Shown here: piece by piece, positions 1-7,844 of the stretch | Layout of the letters: each line of letters begins with the position of its first letter | Numbering within the stretch: the first letter of the stretch is position 1 | Assembly (NCBI GenBank): GCA_025937835.1 | Contig: JAICQO010000023.1 | Location: forward strand, 1 to 64,000 | Origin: Polyangiaceae bacterium | GTDB lineage: Bacteria > Myxococcota_A > Polyangia > Polyangiales > Polyangiaceae | DNA: 64,000 nt | Direction: 5' to 3' | Notes under the pieces: generated by a model | Told to the model about the DNA's origin: nothing | The model's input: the letters and a program-made list of their open reading frames with translations, nothing else | Database searches by the model: none | Position numbers and translations under genes: made by a program

Positions 1-1
1 G

Positions 2-895
2 CGGCTGATGGGCGGTGAGCTCGGCTACCGCGCGCGCAGCAGCGGCGACGGCACCGGCAGCATCTTCTGGTTCACGCTACCCGCCGAGGCCGGCGAGGCA
101 CCGCACGCGAGCCAGCGCCCGCCGGAGAGCCTGCGCCCGCTGGTCGCCCAAAGGCCGATTTTGGTGGTCGACGACAACGAGATCAACCGCCTCGTCGCCA
201 AGGAGACCCTCGAAGAGCTCGGCCTGTCCACGCGCGTGGTCTCGAGCGGTCGCGAGGCGCTCGAAGCGCTGCGGCACGAGGACTTCGCGCTGGTTCTGAT
301 GGACTGCCAGATGCCCGAGATCGACGGCTACGAGGCGACGCGGCGCATCCGTCACTCCGAGCCGCCGGGACGGCACTTGCCGATCCTGGCCTTCACCGCG
401 CACGCGTTCCCCGGAGAGCTCGACAAGGCGCGCGCTGCGGGCATGGACGACGTCGTGACCAAGCCGCTCGACATGCCGGCGCTGCGACGCACGCTGCGCC
501 GCTTCCTCGAAACCGCGGCGCCTCCGCCGGAGGCCGCGCCGCGTGCCGAGCCCAGCCGCCCGCCGCCCGCGAGGCCAGCCGCGCTGACCACGCGCGCCCG
601 CTCGGCGAAGCTGATCGAGCTGTTCCTCGGGCAGGTCCCGGGACAGATCGCCAAGGTGCGCGCGTTCGTCGAAAGCGGCGATCGCGAGGCGCTGTCCGCC
701 GCGGCGCACAAGCTCAAGGGCAGCTGCGGCAGCGTCGGCGCCCCGCGCATGACCGAAATCTGCCGGCGGATTCAGCTCGAGTGCCGTGAGGCCCAGACGG
801 CGGAGCTCCAGGGCTGGGTCGAGGAGCTCGGCGTCGAATACCGCGAGGTCGAGGTTGGCCTGCTGAAGCAACGCGACGAGGTCACTGCCGCATGA
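2..895 (+). CDS. Hybrid sensor histidine kinase, C-terminal part (5' end outside window)
   Basis: The reading frame is open from the first bases of the window, so the gene starts upstream. The first residues (RLMGGELGY then GSIFWFTLP) are the G-box end of a HATPase_c kinase domain. A receiver domain follows (PILVVDDNEINR; phospho-acceptor Asp in VLMDCQMPEIDG, codon 302-304; conserved Lys in VVTKPLD). A Pro/Ala-rich linker leads to an HPt domain with the phosphotransfer His in AAHKLKGS (codon 707-709). The order kinase, receiver, HPt is that of a multistep phosphorelay kinase. Its stop overlaps the start of the next gene (ATGA), a single-domain response regulator that is the obvious candidate to receive the phosphoryl group. 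The sensor input is not visible. Confidence 0.93.
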   Translation, partial: RLMGGELGYRARSSGDGTGSIFWFTLPAEAGEAPHASQRPPESLRPLVAQRPILVVDDNEINRLVAKETLEELGLSTRVVSSGREALEALRHEDFALVLMDCQMPEIDGYEATRRIRHSEPPGRHLPILAFTAHAFPGELDKARAAGMDDVVTKPLDMPALRRTLRRFLETAAPPPEAAPRAEPSRPPPARPAALTTRARSAKLIELFLGQVPGQIAKVRAFVESGDREALSAAAHKLKGSCGSVGAPRMTEICRRIQLECREAQTAELQGWVEELGVEYREVEVGLLKQRDEVTAA

Positions 896-1305
896 CGCCG
901 CCGCGCCTTACCCACAAGCAGCCGATCCGCGTACTGGTGATCGACGACGACGACATCGCGCGCTTCGCGATGGTCGAGCTGCTGGCGGCCGCAGGTCACG
1001 AGGTGAGCGATCTGCCGTCGCCGATCGGCGCCACGCAGAAGCTGCTCCAAGAGCAGATCGACGTCGTGGTGCTGGACGTGATGATGCCCTCGCTGCGCGG
1101 CGACAAGCTCGCCAACCTGCTGCGCAAGAACCCGCGGCTGCAGCACCTCGGCGTGATCCTGGTCACGGGCGCGCTGCCCGACGAGCTCGAGGAGGTTGCG
1201 GGGCTCGTCGACGCGCAGGCGGTGATCGAGAAGGCCCGGATCGACGAAGCCCTGGTCGACGCGGTGAACCGCGCCGCCAGGGCTTCTCTCGAACTGCGCT
1301 CTTGA
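892..1305 (+). CDS. Single-domain response regulator
   Basis: This 137-residue protein is almost entirely one receiver domain. The acidic cluster is VIDDDD (residues 17-21), the phospho-acceptor is Asp62 in VVVLDVMMPS, the switch Thr is in LVTGA, and the conserved Lys is in VIEKAR near the end. No output domain is present, so it probably acts by protein contact or as a shuttle. The start ATG overlaps the stop of the upstream hybrid kinase (ATGA), which argues for translational coupling and a shared phosphorelay. The gene converges on rpsI with 16 bases between them. Confidence 0.92.
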   Translation: MTPPRLTHKQPIRVLVIDDDDIARFAMVELLAAAGHEVSDLPSPIGATQKLLQEQIDVVVLDVMMPSLRGDKLANLLRKNPRLQHLGVILVTGALPDELEEVAGLVDAQAVIEKARIDEALVDAVNRAARASLELRS

Positions 1306-1329
1306 GCGCCAGCTTCGAAGCTCAGCGCT
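1305..1329. terminator. Possible bidirectional hairpin between convergent genes
   Basis: Nested dyad: AGCGC (1305-1309) pairs with GCGCT (1325-1329), and inside it AGCTTC pairs with GAAGCT (1311-1322). It spans the stop codons of the response regulator and rpsI. No T-run follows on either strand, so intrinsic termination is uncertain. Confidence 0.3.
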
Positions 1330-1717
1330 TCGAGTACTGGAAGCGCTTACGGGCGCCGGCGCGACCGTACTTCTTGCGCTCTTTCTTGCGGTCGTCGCGG
1401 GTCAGGTGACCTGCGCGCTTGAGCGAGCGGCGGCGCTCGCCGTCTTCCGTGGTCAGGGCGCGAGCGATGCCGTGGCGCATGGCCTCGGCCTGGGCGCTGT
1501 GTCCGCCGCCCTTGACGGTGGCGGTCACGTCGTACTTGTCGAGCATCTCGAGGATCTCGAGGCTCTGCTTGGCCACCATGCGCGAGGTCTCGCGCTCGAA
1601 GTACTCTTCGATGGTGCGGCCGTTGACGGTCACGGCGCCGGAGCCGGGCCGGATCCACACGCGAGCCACCGCGGTCTTGCGCTTACCAGTGCTGTACGTC
1701 GATTGAGCGTCGGGCAT
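1322..1717 (-). CDS. rpsI: 30S ribosomal protein S9
   Basis: The protein has 131 residues, the usual size for S9. The N-terminal region has the family motif [11 protein letters not shown], the middle has [12 protein letters not shown] and [19 protein letters not shown], and the protein ends in the hallmark basic tail [14 protein letters not shown] that reaches the P-site of the small subunit. It lies 18 bases downstream of rplM on the same strand, the normal L13-S9 operon. The shared promoter is the one seen upstream of rplM. Confidence 0.98.
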   Translation of the reverse strand: MPDAQSTYSTGKRKTAVARVWIRPGSGAVTVNGRTIEEYFERETSRMVAKQSLEILEMLDKYDVTATVKGGGHSAQAEAMRHGIARALTTEDGERRRSLKRAGHLTRDDRKKERKKYGRAGARKRFQYSKR

Positions 1718-1735
1718 TGTCGTTCGGTTCCTCGA

Positions 1736-2170
1736 TCAGACCGCGAGCGTTTCGGGCTTCTGCGCTCGGTGGGGATGATCCGAGCCGCCGTAGACATGGA
1801 GCTTCTCGAGCATCTGCCGTCCGAGCACGTTCTTCGGCAGCATGCCCTTCACCGCCAGGGTGAGCGGAGCGTCCGGGTGCTTCTCGATCAGGTGACGGAA
1901 GCTCTCGCCGCGGATGGCGCCGGGGTAACCGCTGTGGCGGTAGTACATCTTGTCGTTCGCCTTGTTGCCGGTGACCTTCACCTGGGCGGCGTTGACGACG
2001 ATCACGAAGTCGCCCGTGTCCACGTGCGGCTGGTAGATCGGCTTGTGTTTGCCGCGCAGCACGGTTGCGATCTTGGACGCCAGGCGCCCCAGCGGCTGAT
2101 CTTTGGCGTCCACGACGAACCACTTGCGGGTCGCCTGAGCTTCGGCGGGTTTCGCCACGTACGTGCGCAT
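1736..2170 (-). CDS. rplM: 50S ribosomal protein L13
   Basis: The protein has 144 residues, the normal size. Family motifs are [19 protein letters not shown] near the N-terminus, [20 protein letters not shown] in the centre, YYRHSGYPG, and [21 protein letters not shown] towards the end. L13 is an early-assembly protein of the large subunit. It is the first gene of the rplM-rpsI operon, with a sigma70-like promoter 55-83 bases upstream of its ATG. Confidence 0.98.
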   Translation of the reverse strand: MRTYVAKPAEAQATRKWFVVDAKDQPLGRLASKIATVLRGKHKPIYQPHVDTGDFVIVVNAAQVKVTGNKANDKMYYRHSGYPGAIRGESFRHLIEKHPDAPLTLAVKGMLPKNVLGRQMLEKLHVYGGSDHPHRAQKPETLAV

Positions 2171-2224
2171 TCGGTAGAATCCTCGAGGTAGGCCCCGGGC
2201 GGCCCCGGAGTCAGAAGGGTGCGT

Positions 2225-2253
2225 TTCCTAGCGTCCGACCCGTCGCGAGTCAA
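2225..2253 (-). promoter_or_regulatory. Sigma70-like promoter of rplM-rpsI
   Basis: On the minus strand, TTGACT (2253-2248) is followed after 17 bases by TAGGAA (2230-2225). A start of transcription near 2218 would give a leader of about 48 bases before the rplM ATG. Spacing and -35 match are good for a housekeeping promoter. The rest of the gap, 2254-2467, shows no convincing gene. Confidence 0.6.
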
Positions 2254-2467
2254 GCTCCGGGAGCGGGTCCATGGACCGGCCACGACCTCTAAACCGCGGA
2301 TCGGGCCGCGCCCAGGGCGAAGCGACCGCCGAACGTGCGGCCGGAACGCGCCAGAGCGCGCCGCAGCCTAGCAGCGATGTAGGTGGAAAGGGCAGAAACC
2401 CGACCGGCGCAGGACCACGGTCCCGCGCGCAGCGGGCCTGCGTCTGGGATAGTCTTTGGCTCTATCC

Positions 2468-4411
2468 ATGCACGCGGGGAACGCTCGGCTTCTCGAACGC
2501 CTCGTAGCGGACGGTCTAATACGGGCAGAACAGCAAGAGGTCGTTCTGAACCTGATCGCTCGTAGTGGCGAGCGTGCGGAAGAGGCCCTGCTCGAAGCCA
2601 AGGTGCTCGAGGAGGCACAGCTGCTGCGCTACCTGGCTGCGCAGCACCGCACGCGCTTCGTTTCGACCGAGAAGCTGGCGAAGGCCGACATCGACCGCGT
2701 CACCCTCGACAAGGTGCCGCGCAAGCTGGCCGAGCGGGAGTGCGTGTTCCCGGTGCTGTACGACGCCGATGCCGGCACGCTGAGCGTCGTCACCCCCGAC
2801 CCGGACAACTCGACCCTGCTCCACGACGTGCAGCTCGCGTCCGGAGTACGCGAGGTCCGCGCCTTCGTCGGCAGGCCGCGCGCCGTTCGGGCCGCGATTG
2901 CCAAGGCCTACGGCGGCGACATCCACGCGTTCGCCACGCTCGATCGGGACGCGCACGCGCAGTTCACGACCATGCTCGACGTCTACGAGCGCAACCTGGT
3001 CAGCGAAGAGAGCCTGGTCACTTCGCTCGCCAAGGAGGCCGTGGGCGAGCGCGTGCTCACCTCCGACGATCTCGAGCAGGGGCGCAAGTCGGCGGTTACG
3101 GGCGGCCGCTCGGTGCTCACCGACACGGCCTACCTCGAGACGCTGAACGTGGTCGTGACGCTGCTCGAGAACATGCGGCCGGATCTGCGCGGGCACTCGG
3201 CGCAGGTGGCGCGGCTGATGCGCAAGATCGCCGAGCGCATCGGGCTCTCGGACGTGCAGCAGGCATCGATGCAGGCCGCCGGCTACATCCACGACCTCGG
3301 CAAGATGGGCGCCTATCACCTGACGGCGCTGAACGTCGCCGAGTACGAGGGCCACAAGGCGCTCGCCCTGAAGCAACACGGCGTGCCGATCTCGCTGCTC
3401 GAAGCGGTCGGGCTCCCCGCCGAAATCACGCAGACCGTGCTGCTCATGTACGAGCGCTACGACGGTCAGGGCCTGCCCTCCGGCAACGCCGGCAAGGAAA
3501 TCCCGCTCGGCGCGCGCCTGCTCGCGATCGCCGACACGTACGCGGACCTGACGCAGAACCCCAAGAACCCGTTCAGAAAGACGCTCGGCCCCGCGCAGGC
3601 CTGCGAGGTGCTCGAGCGCTACCGGGGCTCGATCTTCGATCCGAACCTGATCGACCTGTTCAAGCACATGGTCACCGGTGAAGATCTGAAGGCGCGGCTG
3701 CTCGCGAACCGCCACCGCGCGCTCGTGATCGATCCGGATCCGGAAGAGACGACCGTGCTCGAGCTGCGGATGGTCGAGCAGGGCTTCGAGGTGAAGCAGG
3801 CGCGCAACGTCGAGCAGGCCCTGAAGCTGATGGAGAAGGGCGAGATCGAGATCGTCGTGAGCGAGGTGGATCTCGCGCCCGGCGACGGCTTCGGGCTGTT
3901 CCAGCAAGTGCGCAAGCAAGCCTGGGGTAAGAAGCTGCCGTGGGTGTTCCTGGCCAGTAAGAGCGGCGGGAACGTGGCGCAGAGGGCCTTCGAGCTCGGC
4001 GCCGCGGACTTCGTGATGAAGCCCGCGAGCCCCGAGGTGCTCGTCGCCAAGCTGCGTCAGATCCTCGAGCGCGAGAGCGAGCGTGGCGGCGGCGGGCGCG
4101 GCGTGTCCGGCTCACTCTCCGAGATGAGCTTGCCCGACATCGTCCAGGTGCTGTGGCACGGGCGCAAAACCGGGTCGCTCAAGATCCGCTCGCGCGGCAA
4201 CGCCGGCGAGATTCACTTCGTGGAAGGGGCCATCTTCAACGCGCTCTACGCGAACGTGCGGGGCGAAGAGGCCGTGTACGCGATGCTGGCGCTGACCGAA
4301 GGCGATTTCTCTTTGGATCCCAACTTTCGCGCCCCACAGCAGGTGATCGCCGGGAGCCCCGAGACGCTGCTGCTCGAGGGCATGCGTCGCCTGGACGAGC
4401 GCGCCCGTTAG
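2468..4411 (+). CDS. MshEN / degenerate HD-GYP / pseudo-receiver / PATAN multidomain protein
   Basis: The protein has 647 residues from the ATG at 2468; an in-frame TTG lies 12 bases upstream. Residues about 5-150 resemble the MshEN (GspE N-terminal) c-di-GMP-binding fold. Residues about 225-400 are an HD-GYP-like domain with the HD pair at His275-Asp276 (YIHDLGKMG) and a late IADTYADL. The usual HHE is MYE (327-329) and GYP is GLP. Residues about 415-540 are receiver-like, but the phospho-acceptor position is Glu466 (VVSEVDLAPGDG); the Lys in VMKPAS is kept. The C-terminus (about 545-645, GVSGSLSEMSLPDIVQVL) is a DUF4388/PATAN domain. This suggests a c-di-GMP-linked scaffold or receptor, probably with impaired catalysis and no classical phosphorylation. 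Confidence 0.85.
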   Translation: MHAGNARLLERLVADGLIRAEQQEVVLNLIARSGERAEEALLEAKVLEEAQLLRYLAAQHRTRFVSTEKLAKADIDRVTLDKVPRKLAERECVFPVLYDADAGTLSVVTPDPDNSTLLHDVQLASGVREVRAFVGRPRAVRAAIAKAYGGDIHAFATLDRDAHAQFTTMLDVYERNLVSEESLVTSLAKEAVGERVLTSDDLEQGRKSAVTGGRSVLTDTAYLETLNVVVTLLENMRPDLRGHSAQVARLMRKIAERIGLSDVQQASMQAAGYIHDLGKMGAYHLTALNVAEYEGHKALALKQHGVPISLLEAVGLPAEITQTVLLMYERYDGQGLPSGNAGKEIPLGARLLAIADTYADLTQNPKNPFRKTLGPAQACEVLERYRGSIFDPNLIDLFKHMVTGEDLKARLLANRHRALVIDPDPEETTVLELRMVEQGFEVKQARNVEQALKLMEKGEIEIVVSEVDLAPGDGFGLFQQVRKQAWGKKLPWVFLASKSGGNVAQRAFELGAADFVMKPASPEVLVAKLRQILERESERGGGGRGVSGSLSEMSLPDIVQVLWHGRKTGSLKIRSRGNAGEIHFVEGAIFNALYANVRGEEAVYAMLALTEGDFSLDPNFRAPQQVIAGSPETLLLEGMRRLDERAR

Positions 4412-4547
4412 CGGCGCCGCTATCGCATTTCTTGCCCGCCGGTGAGAGTGCGGAAGCGTGGGCAGCCCTACTACGAGGGCGGCCGCCTCGCACCAAAAGG
4501 ATCTATGGGGCGAAAGCCATGCTAGGCTGTTTTCCCCCGGGTTTCGC

Positions 4548-5276
4548 GTGTCGAACTTTCCCTCTCCCGTCGCTGGGTTCAACACCAATATCGCGCATCG
4601 CGGCGCGGTGTTCCATCTGCAGACGGAGGACTCGGGCGCCAAGAATCCGCGGATCGTCACGCACCTGTTCGCGGACGGCGGCCGTATCCTGCGCACGCTG
4701 CGCATCGACTACAAGGAGCACGTCGACCGCCCGGATCTTCACGGCTTCGTGCGCTCGCTGATGCGCTCGCAACACAAGAACCTGTTCCTTGCACTGCGCT
4801 CGGGGGAGCTCGACACGCTGATCGAGCAAGCGTGTGGCCCGTTCTCTCAACCGCCGCCGCGCCAATCCGCGACGCAGTTCTCGATTCCGCCGGAGCTATC
4901 GACCATCACCACGCTCCGCGCGGACATCCCCACGCGGAGCCCGTCGGATCGACCGTCGCGCGAAGAGCCGAGCGCCGTCCACGAGCTGCCCATCCCCGAA
5001 ATCGTGCGGCAGCGCCGCGAGTCCTCACCGGCTCCGCGCCAGTCCGGCGAGGTCACGGTCGTCTCTCCGAAGCCCCCCGGCGCCCGAAAGAGCGAGCCGC
5101 CGCGAAAGATGGCCGTCGGAGGTGACCACCCCCCGCGCATGCGCCCCGTGGCCTCCGCCACGCTGCCCGTCGCCCCGCCCACCACCCGCCGCGCTTCGGG
5201 CGCCATCAGCGAGCAGTCACTGGATGACGTGATCCTGAGTTGCTTGGATGACGAGCTGGACGGGTCGCGTCGGTAG
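4548..5276 (+). CDS. Conserved-looking protein of unknown function with Pro/Ser-rich tail
   Basis: I do not recognise the family. The first 100 residues are a compact region (VAGFNTNIAHRGAVFHLQTE, then VTHLFADGGRILRTLRIDYK and SLMRSQHKNLFLALRSGELD) that looks like a small folded domain. A long Pro/Ser/Arg-rich, probably disordered stretch follows, and the protein ends in a short acidic helix (EQSLDDVILSCLDDELDG). I chose GTG 4548 (242 residues) because the domain begins at once after it. An ATG at 4458 would add 30 residues of low-quality sequence. It follows the HD-GYP/PATAN gene on the same strand and may share its transcript. It converges on the next gene with 12 bases between them. Confidence 0.65.
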   Translation: MSNFPSPVAGFNTNIAHRGAVFHLQTEDSGAKNPRIVTHLFADGGRILRTLRIDYKEHVDRPDLHGFVRSLMRSQHKNLFLALRSGELDTLIEQACGPFSQPPPRQSATQFSIPPELSTITTLRADIPTRSPSDRPSREEPSAVHELPIPEIVRQRRESSPAPRQSGEVTVVSPKPPGARKSEPPRKMAVGGDHPPRMRPVASATLPVAPPTTRRASGAISEQSLDDVILSCLDDELDGSRR

Positions 5277-5288
5277 GCGACGGCAGTC

Positions 5289-6422
5289 TCAGCCATCCAC
5301 GCTGACGACGTCGATCAGCAGCCACTGGCCGGCGTTGTTTGCGTTTCGCTCCGGGACCAGCGCGGGTTGCAGCAGGCCGCCTTCGGTTGCCGGCGTCGTG
5401 GCGGGCTTGGGCTCGGCCTCGGAGACGTCGATCGTGCGGGCTTTCGACTCGCACGGGTAGCTTCCGGGGTTGCCGCAGTTCTTGATGCCCTTGCAGTTCT
5501 GGTCGTAGATGCGCGCGCGCACGCGGCCGCCGCCGATGACCTCGATCTGCTTCGAGAAGTTCAGCGCGTACGTCCAGTGGCCCTGCATCGTATCGGCGTT
5601 CAAGTAGTACGCCGCGACTTCCTGGTCGTTCTGATCGTCGATGCGAAGCTCGTAGGTGTCGTAGTCGGCGGCGGGGTACTTGTGCCCGGCCTTGGCCACG
5701 GCCCAGGGCGTGGGCATCGCGCCGGCGTCCTGATTTCCCGGGCGATCGCTGGCCTCGCGCGTCACGTCCGGGCCGTAGTCCCGAGGCTCGACGACGCCGT
5801 AGAAGTGGAACGTGACCTTGTACTTCTGCCCTTCGACGCCTCCCACGGGATAGGTGTGCGAGACGTCGAGCACGTTGCCCGAGCAAGCGATCAGCTTGCT
5901 CCGGTAGTAAGCGCCCGAGGGCGTGCAGTCGTCGCTGGTGCCGTTCGATGCGCAAGGCATCGTGACCAAGCGCCCGTCGAGCGCGCCGTCGGGGCCGTCA
6001 CTCGGGAAGAGCTCTGCGAGCGGCGGCAGGGAGCTCTGGCCGCCCGCGCCCGCGGCTCCACCGGACGAGGCTCCGCCCGGTGCTGCGCCTGCGGTCCCGC
6101 CGCCCGCCACGCTCGCTCCGCCGCTGCTCGTCGGGCTGCCACCGGTTGCCGTGGCGCCGCCCGTGACCGTCACGGATCCGCCCGTGTTCGCGGTGCCTCC
6201 GGTCGCTGCGACGCCTCCGGTCGGTGCAGCACCGCCGGTCGGAGTGGCGCCGCCCGTGTTTGCCGTTCCTCCGGTGAGCGGCACACCGCCTGTCGTTGCT
6301 GCGCCGCCGGTTGCCGGCACACCGCCGGTCGCTGGTGCGCTCGGTTCGCCTTCGTCCGACGACGAGCACTTCACCAGCCCCACGAGCAGCAGCGGGGCCA
6401 GCCAACGTTTGCGAGCGAGCAT
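5289..6422 (-). CDS. Exported protein with Thr-Gly-Gly repeats
   Basis: The 377-residue protein starts with a signal-like segment (MLARKRWLAPLLLVGLVKC). The Cys could be lipidated, but Lys at -1 makes the lipobox poor. Residues about 30-115 are a tandem array of short units of the type ATGG-VP, LTGG-TA, PTGG-AA. The remaining 250 residues are a folded domain with Cys pairs (MPCASNGTSDDC, KGIKNCGNPGSYPC) and no recognised family. The start ATG overlaps the stop of the DUF1552 gene (TGATG), so it is translated with the DUF1592/DUF1552 pair. A cell-surface or periplasmic role is likely; the repeat may be a flexible stalk. Confidence 0.75.
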   Translation of the reverse strand: MLARKRWLAPLLLVGLVKCSSSDEGEPSAPATGGVPATGGAATTGGVPLTGGTANTGGATPTGGAAPTGGVAATGGTANTGGSVTVTGGATATGGSPTSSGGASVAGGGTAGAAPGGASSGGAAGAGGQSSLPPLAELFPSDGPDGALDGRLVTMPCASNGTSDDCTPSGAYYRSKLIACSGNVLDVSHTYPVGGVEGQKYKVTFHFYGVVEPRDYGPDVTREASDRPGNQDAGAMPTPWAVAKAGHKYPAADYDTYELRIDDQNDQEVAAYYLNADTMQGHWTYALNFSKQIEVIGGGRVRARIYDQNCKGIKNCGNPGSYPCESKARTIDVSEAEPKPATTPATEGGLLQPALVPERNANNAGQWLLIDVVSVDG

Positions 6423-7831
6423 CAGGTGAGGCTGAGCGTACTCGGGAGCGCGCCGTCGGCGAAGCGTGAATCGCCGAAGCTCGTGCGCGTATCGCCGAAC
6501 AGGTTCAAGAGCGACACCAAGAGCCGGTTGTGCGGGAGGCCGCCGTACTTGAGCCAGCGCCCCGTGCGCATCCCCGCGCCTCCTGCGAGCAAGAACGGCA
6601 TGTTGCTCTTGCCGTGGCCGGGTGGATCCTGAAGCTCGGAGCCCACGAACACCACGCTCTCGTCGAGCAGCGTGTGACCGCCCATGTCGACCGCCTGCAT
6701 CTGCTGCAGCAGATAGGCGTGCTGCTCCGAGTACCAGGTGCAGATCTTCTCGCACTCGGCCGGCTTGAAGCCGCCGTCGTGCTGGTAGTAGTGGTGGTGC
6801 TCCGACAGGTTGAGCCAGGGGAAGGTGTGCTTGGCCTCGGTATCGCTCCACTGCAGCGTGGCCACGCCGGTGATGTCGCAAGCCAGCGCCATCACGATCA
6901 TGTCCATCATGAACTTGCCGACCTTGGGGATCGCCGCGTCCGTTTCGGTGTCGCGCACCTTGCCGTCGTTGTCGGCGCTGAGCCCGCTCTTCGGGTTGTA
7001 GTCGGAGGTGTCGATCTTGGTGGGCACCACGCAGCTCGACGTCATCGTCGGCGGCAGCGTGTCGAGGGACTTCTCGATGACGCGGATTTTCTCGAGGTGG
7101 CTCTCGAGCTTGATCTTGTCCTCGCTGCCGAGCTTTCCGGCCAGGGCCACGTAGCGCCTGTCCACGAAATCCAGGATCGATTTCTTGCGCTGCAGCGTCA
7201 GCGCGGCGGCATCGTTCGTGCCGGTCGAGCCACCCGGCATCAAGCTTCCGAACAGATCCGTGAAGATTTGCTGCGGATCGATGCGCGGCGGGATCGGCGA
7301 GAACGGCGACTTGGCCTCGAAGTTGAACGCGTTGATCGGATGGATCAAGCCGTGAGACTTGCCGGTTGCCCAGCGAACCGCGAGCTCGATGCTGTTGCGC
7401 GCCTTGCCGGCCGAGAGCTTTGCCGCCAACACCTGATCGATGGAAGGGGACTTCGGATAGTTGCCGGAGCCCGGTTGCACGGCGCCCGTGAGCATCCCGG
7501 TGATGCCGCCCTGGTGCTGCTCCACCATCAGCTTGTTCTGGTCGGCGCACTGCATGTCGAGGCCGTCGACCACCAGGAGCTTGCTCTTTACCGGCTCGAG
7601 CGGCAAAAGGATCGGCGACAGCTTGAAGTCCGTCTCGCTGCCCGTCGGGGTGTACTTGTTCCGGACCGTGCCGCCTGGCTGATAGATGGTGATGAAGCGC
7701 TTCGCCATGCCGGTCGCCGACTGCGCGGCGGCCCGGCGTTCGCCTGCCATGGCTTCGAGCCACGGCAGTGCGATCGCGATGCTTCCGGCGCCCCGGAGTA
7801 CGGCTCTGCGATTCAGTCTGAAGGGAGACAT
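6422..7831 (-). CDS. DUF1552 family protein, Tat-type signal
   Basis: The protein has 469 residues. The N-terminus NRRAVLRGAGSIAIALPWLE is a twin-arginine-type signal. The mature part fits the DUF1552 family: FITIYQPGGTVRNKYTPTG, DMQCADQNKLM, VEQHQGGITGMLTG, LNLSEHHHYYQHDGG and VVFVGSELQDPPGHGKSNMPFLLAGG. DUF1552 proteins are related to the alkaline-phosphatase/sulfatase-like DUF1501 group, and their activity is not established. The gene lies 13 bases after the DUF1592 gene and overlaps the next by one base. DUF1592 and DUF1552 genes regularly occur together in myxobacteria and planctomycetes, so joint function in the periplasm or envelope is likely. Confidence 0.9.
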   Translation of the reverse strand: MSPFRLNRRAVLRGAGSIAIALPWLEAMAGERRAAAQSATGMAKRFITIYQPGGTVRNKYTPTGSETDFKLSPILLPLEPVKSKLLVVDGLDMQCADQNKLMVEQHQGGITGMLTGAVQPGSGNYPKSPSIDQVLAAKLSAGKARNSIELAVRWATGKSHGLIHPINAFNFEAKSPFSPIPPRIDPQQIFTDLFGSLMPGGSTGTNDAAALTLQRKKSILDFVDRRYVALAGKLGSEDKIKLESHLEKIRVIEKSLDTLPPTMTSSCVVPTKIDTSDYNPKSGLSADNDGKVRDTETDAAIPKVGKFMMDMIVMALACDITGVATLQWSDTEAKHTFPWLNLSEHHHYYQHDGGFKPAECEKICTWYSEQHAYLLQQMQAVDMGGHTLLDESVVFVGSELQDPPGHGKSNMPFLLAGGAGMRTGRWLKYGGLPHNRLLVSLLNLFGDTRTSFGDSRFADGALPSTLSLT

Positions 7832-7844
7832 GATCTGGATGGCC

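Noticed and set aside
2516-3919. 467-codon open frame antisense to the HD-GYP/PATAN gene
   Set aside because: It is rich in His/Leu/Arg/Val with no domain, as expected for the mirror frame of a GC-rich gene; the plus-strand protein has clear domains.
6060-6350. Repetitive DNA as a possible CRISPR or mobile element
   Set aside because: The periodicity is the coding sequence of Thr-Gly-Gly peptide repeats in frame with a signal peptide and a C-terminal domain.
5289-7763. One 824-residue protein spanning the DUF1552 region and the repeat protein
   Set aside because: The upstream part of that frame is the shadow of the DUF1552 gene; the real start is the ATG at 6422 followed by a signal sequence.
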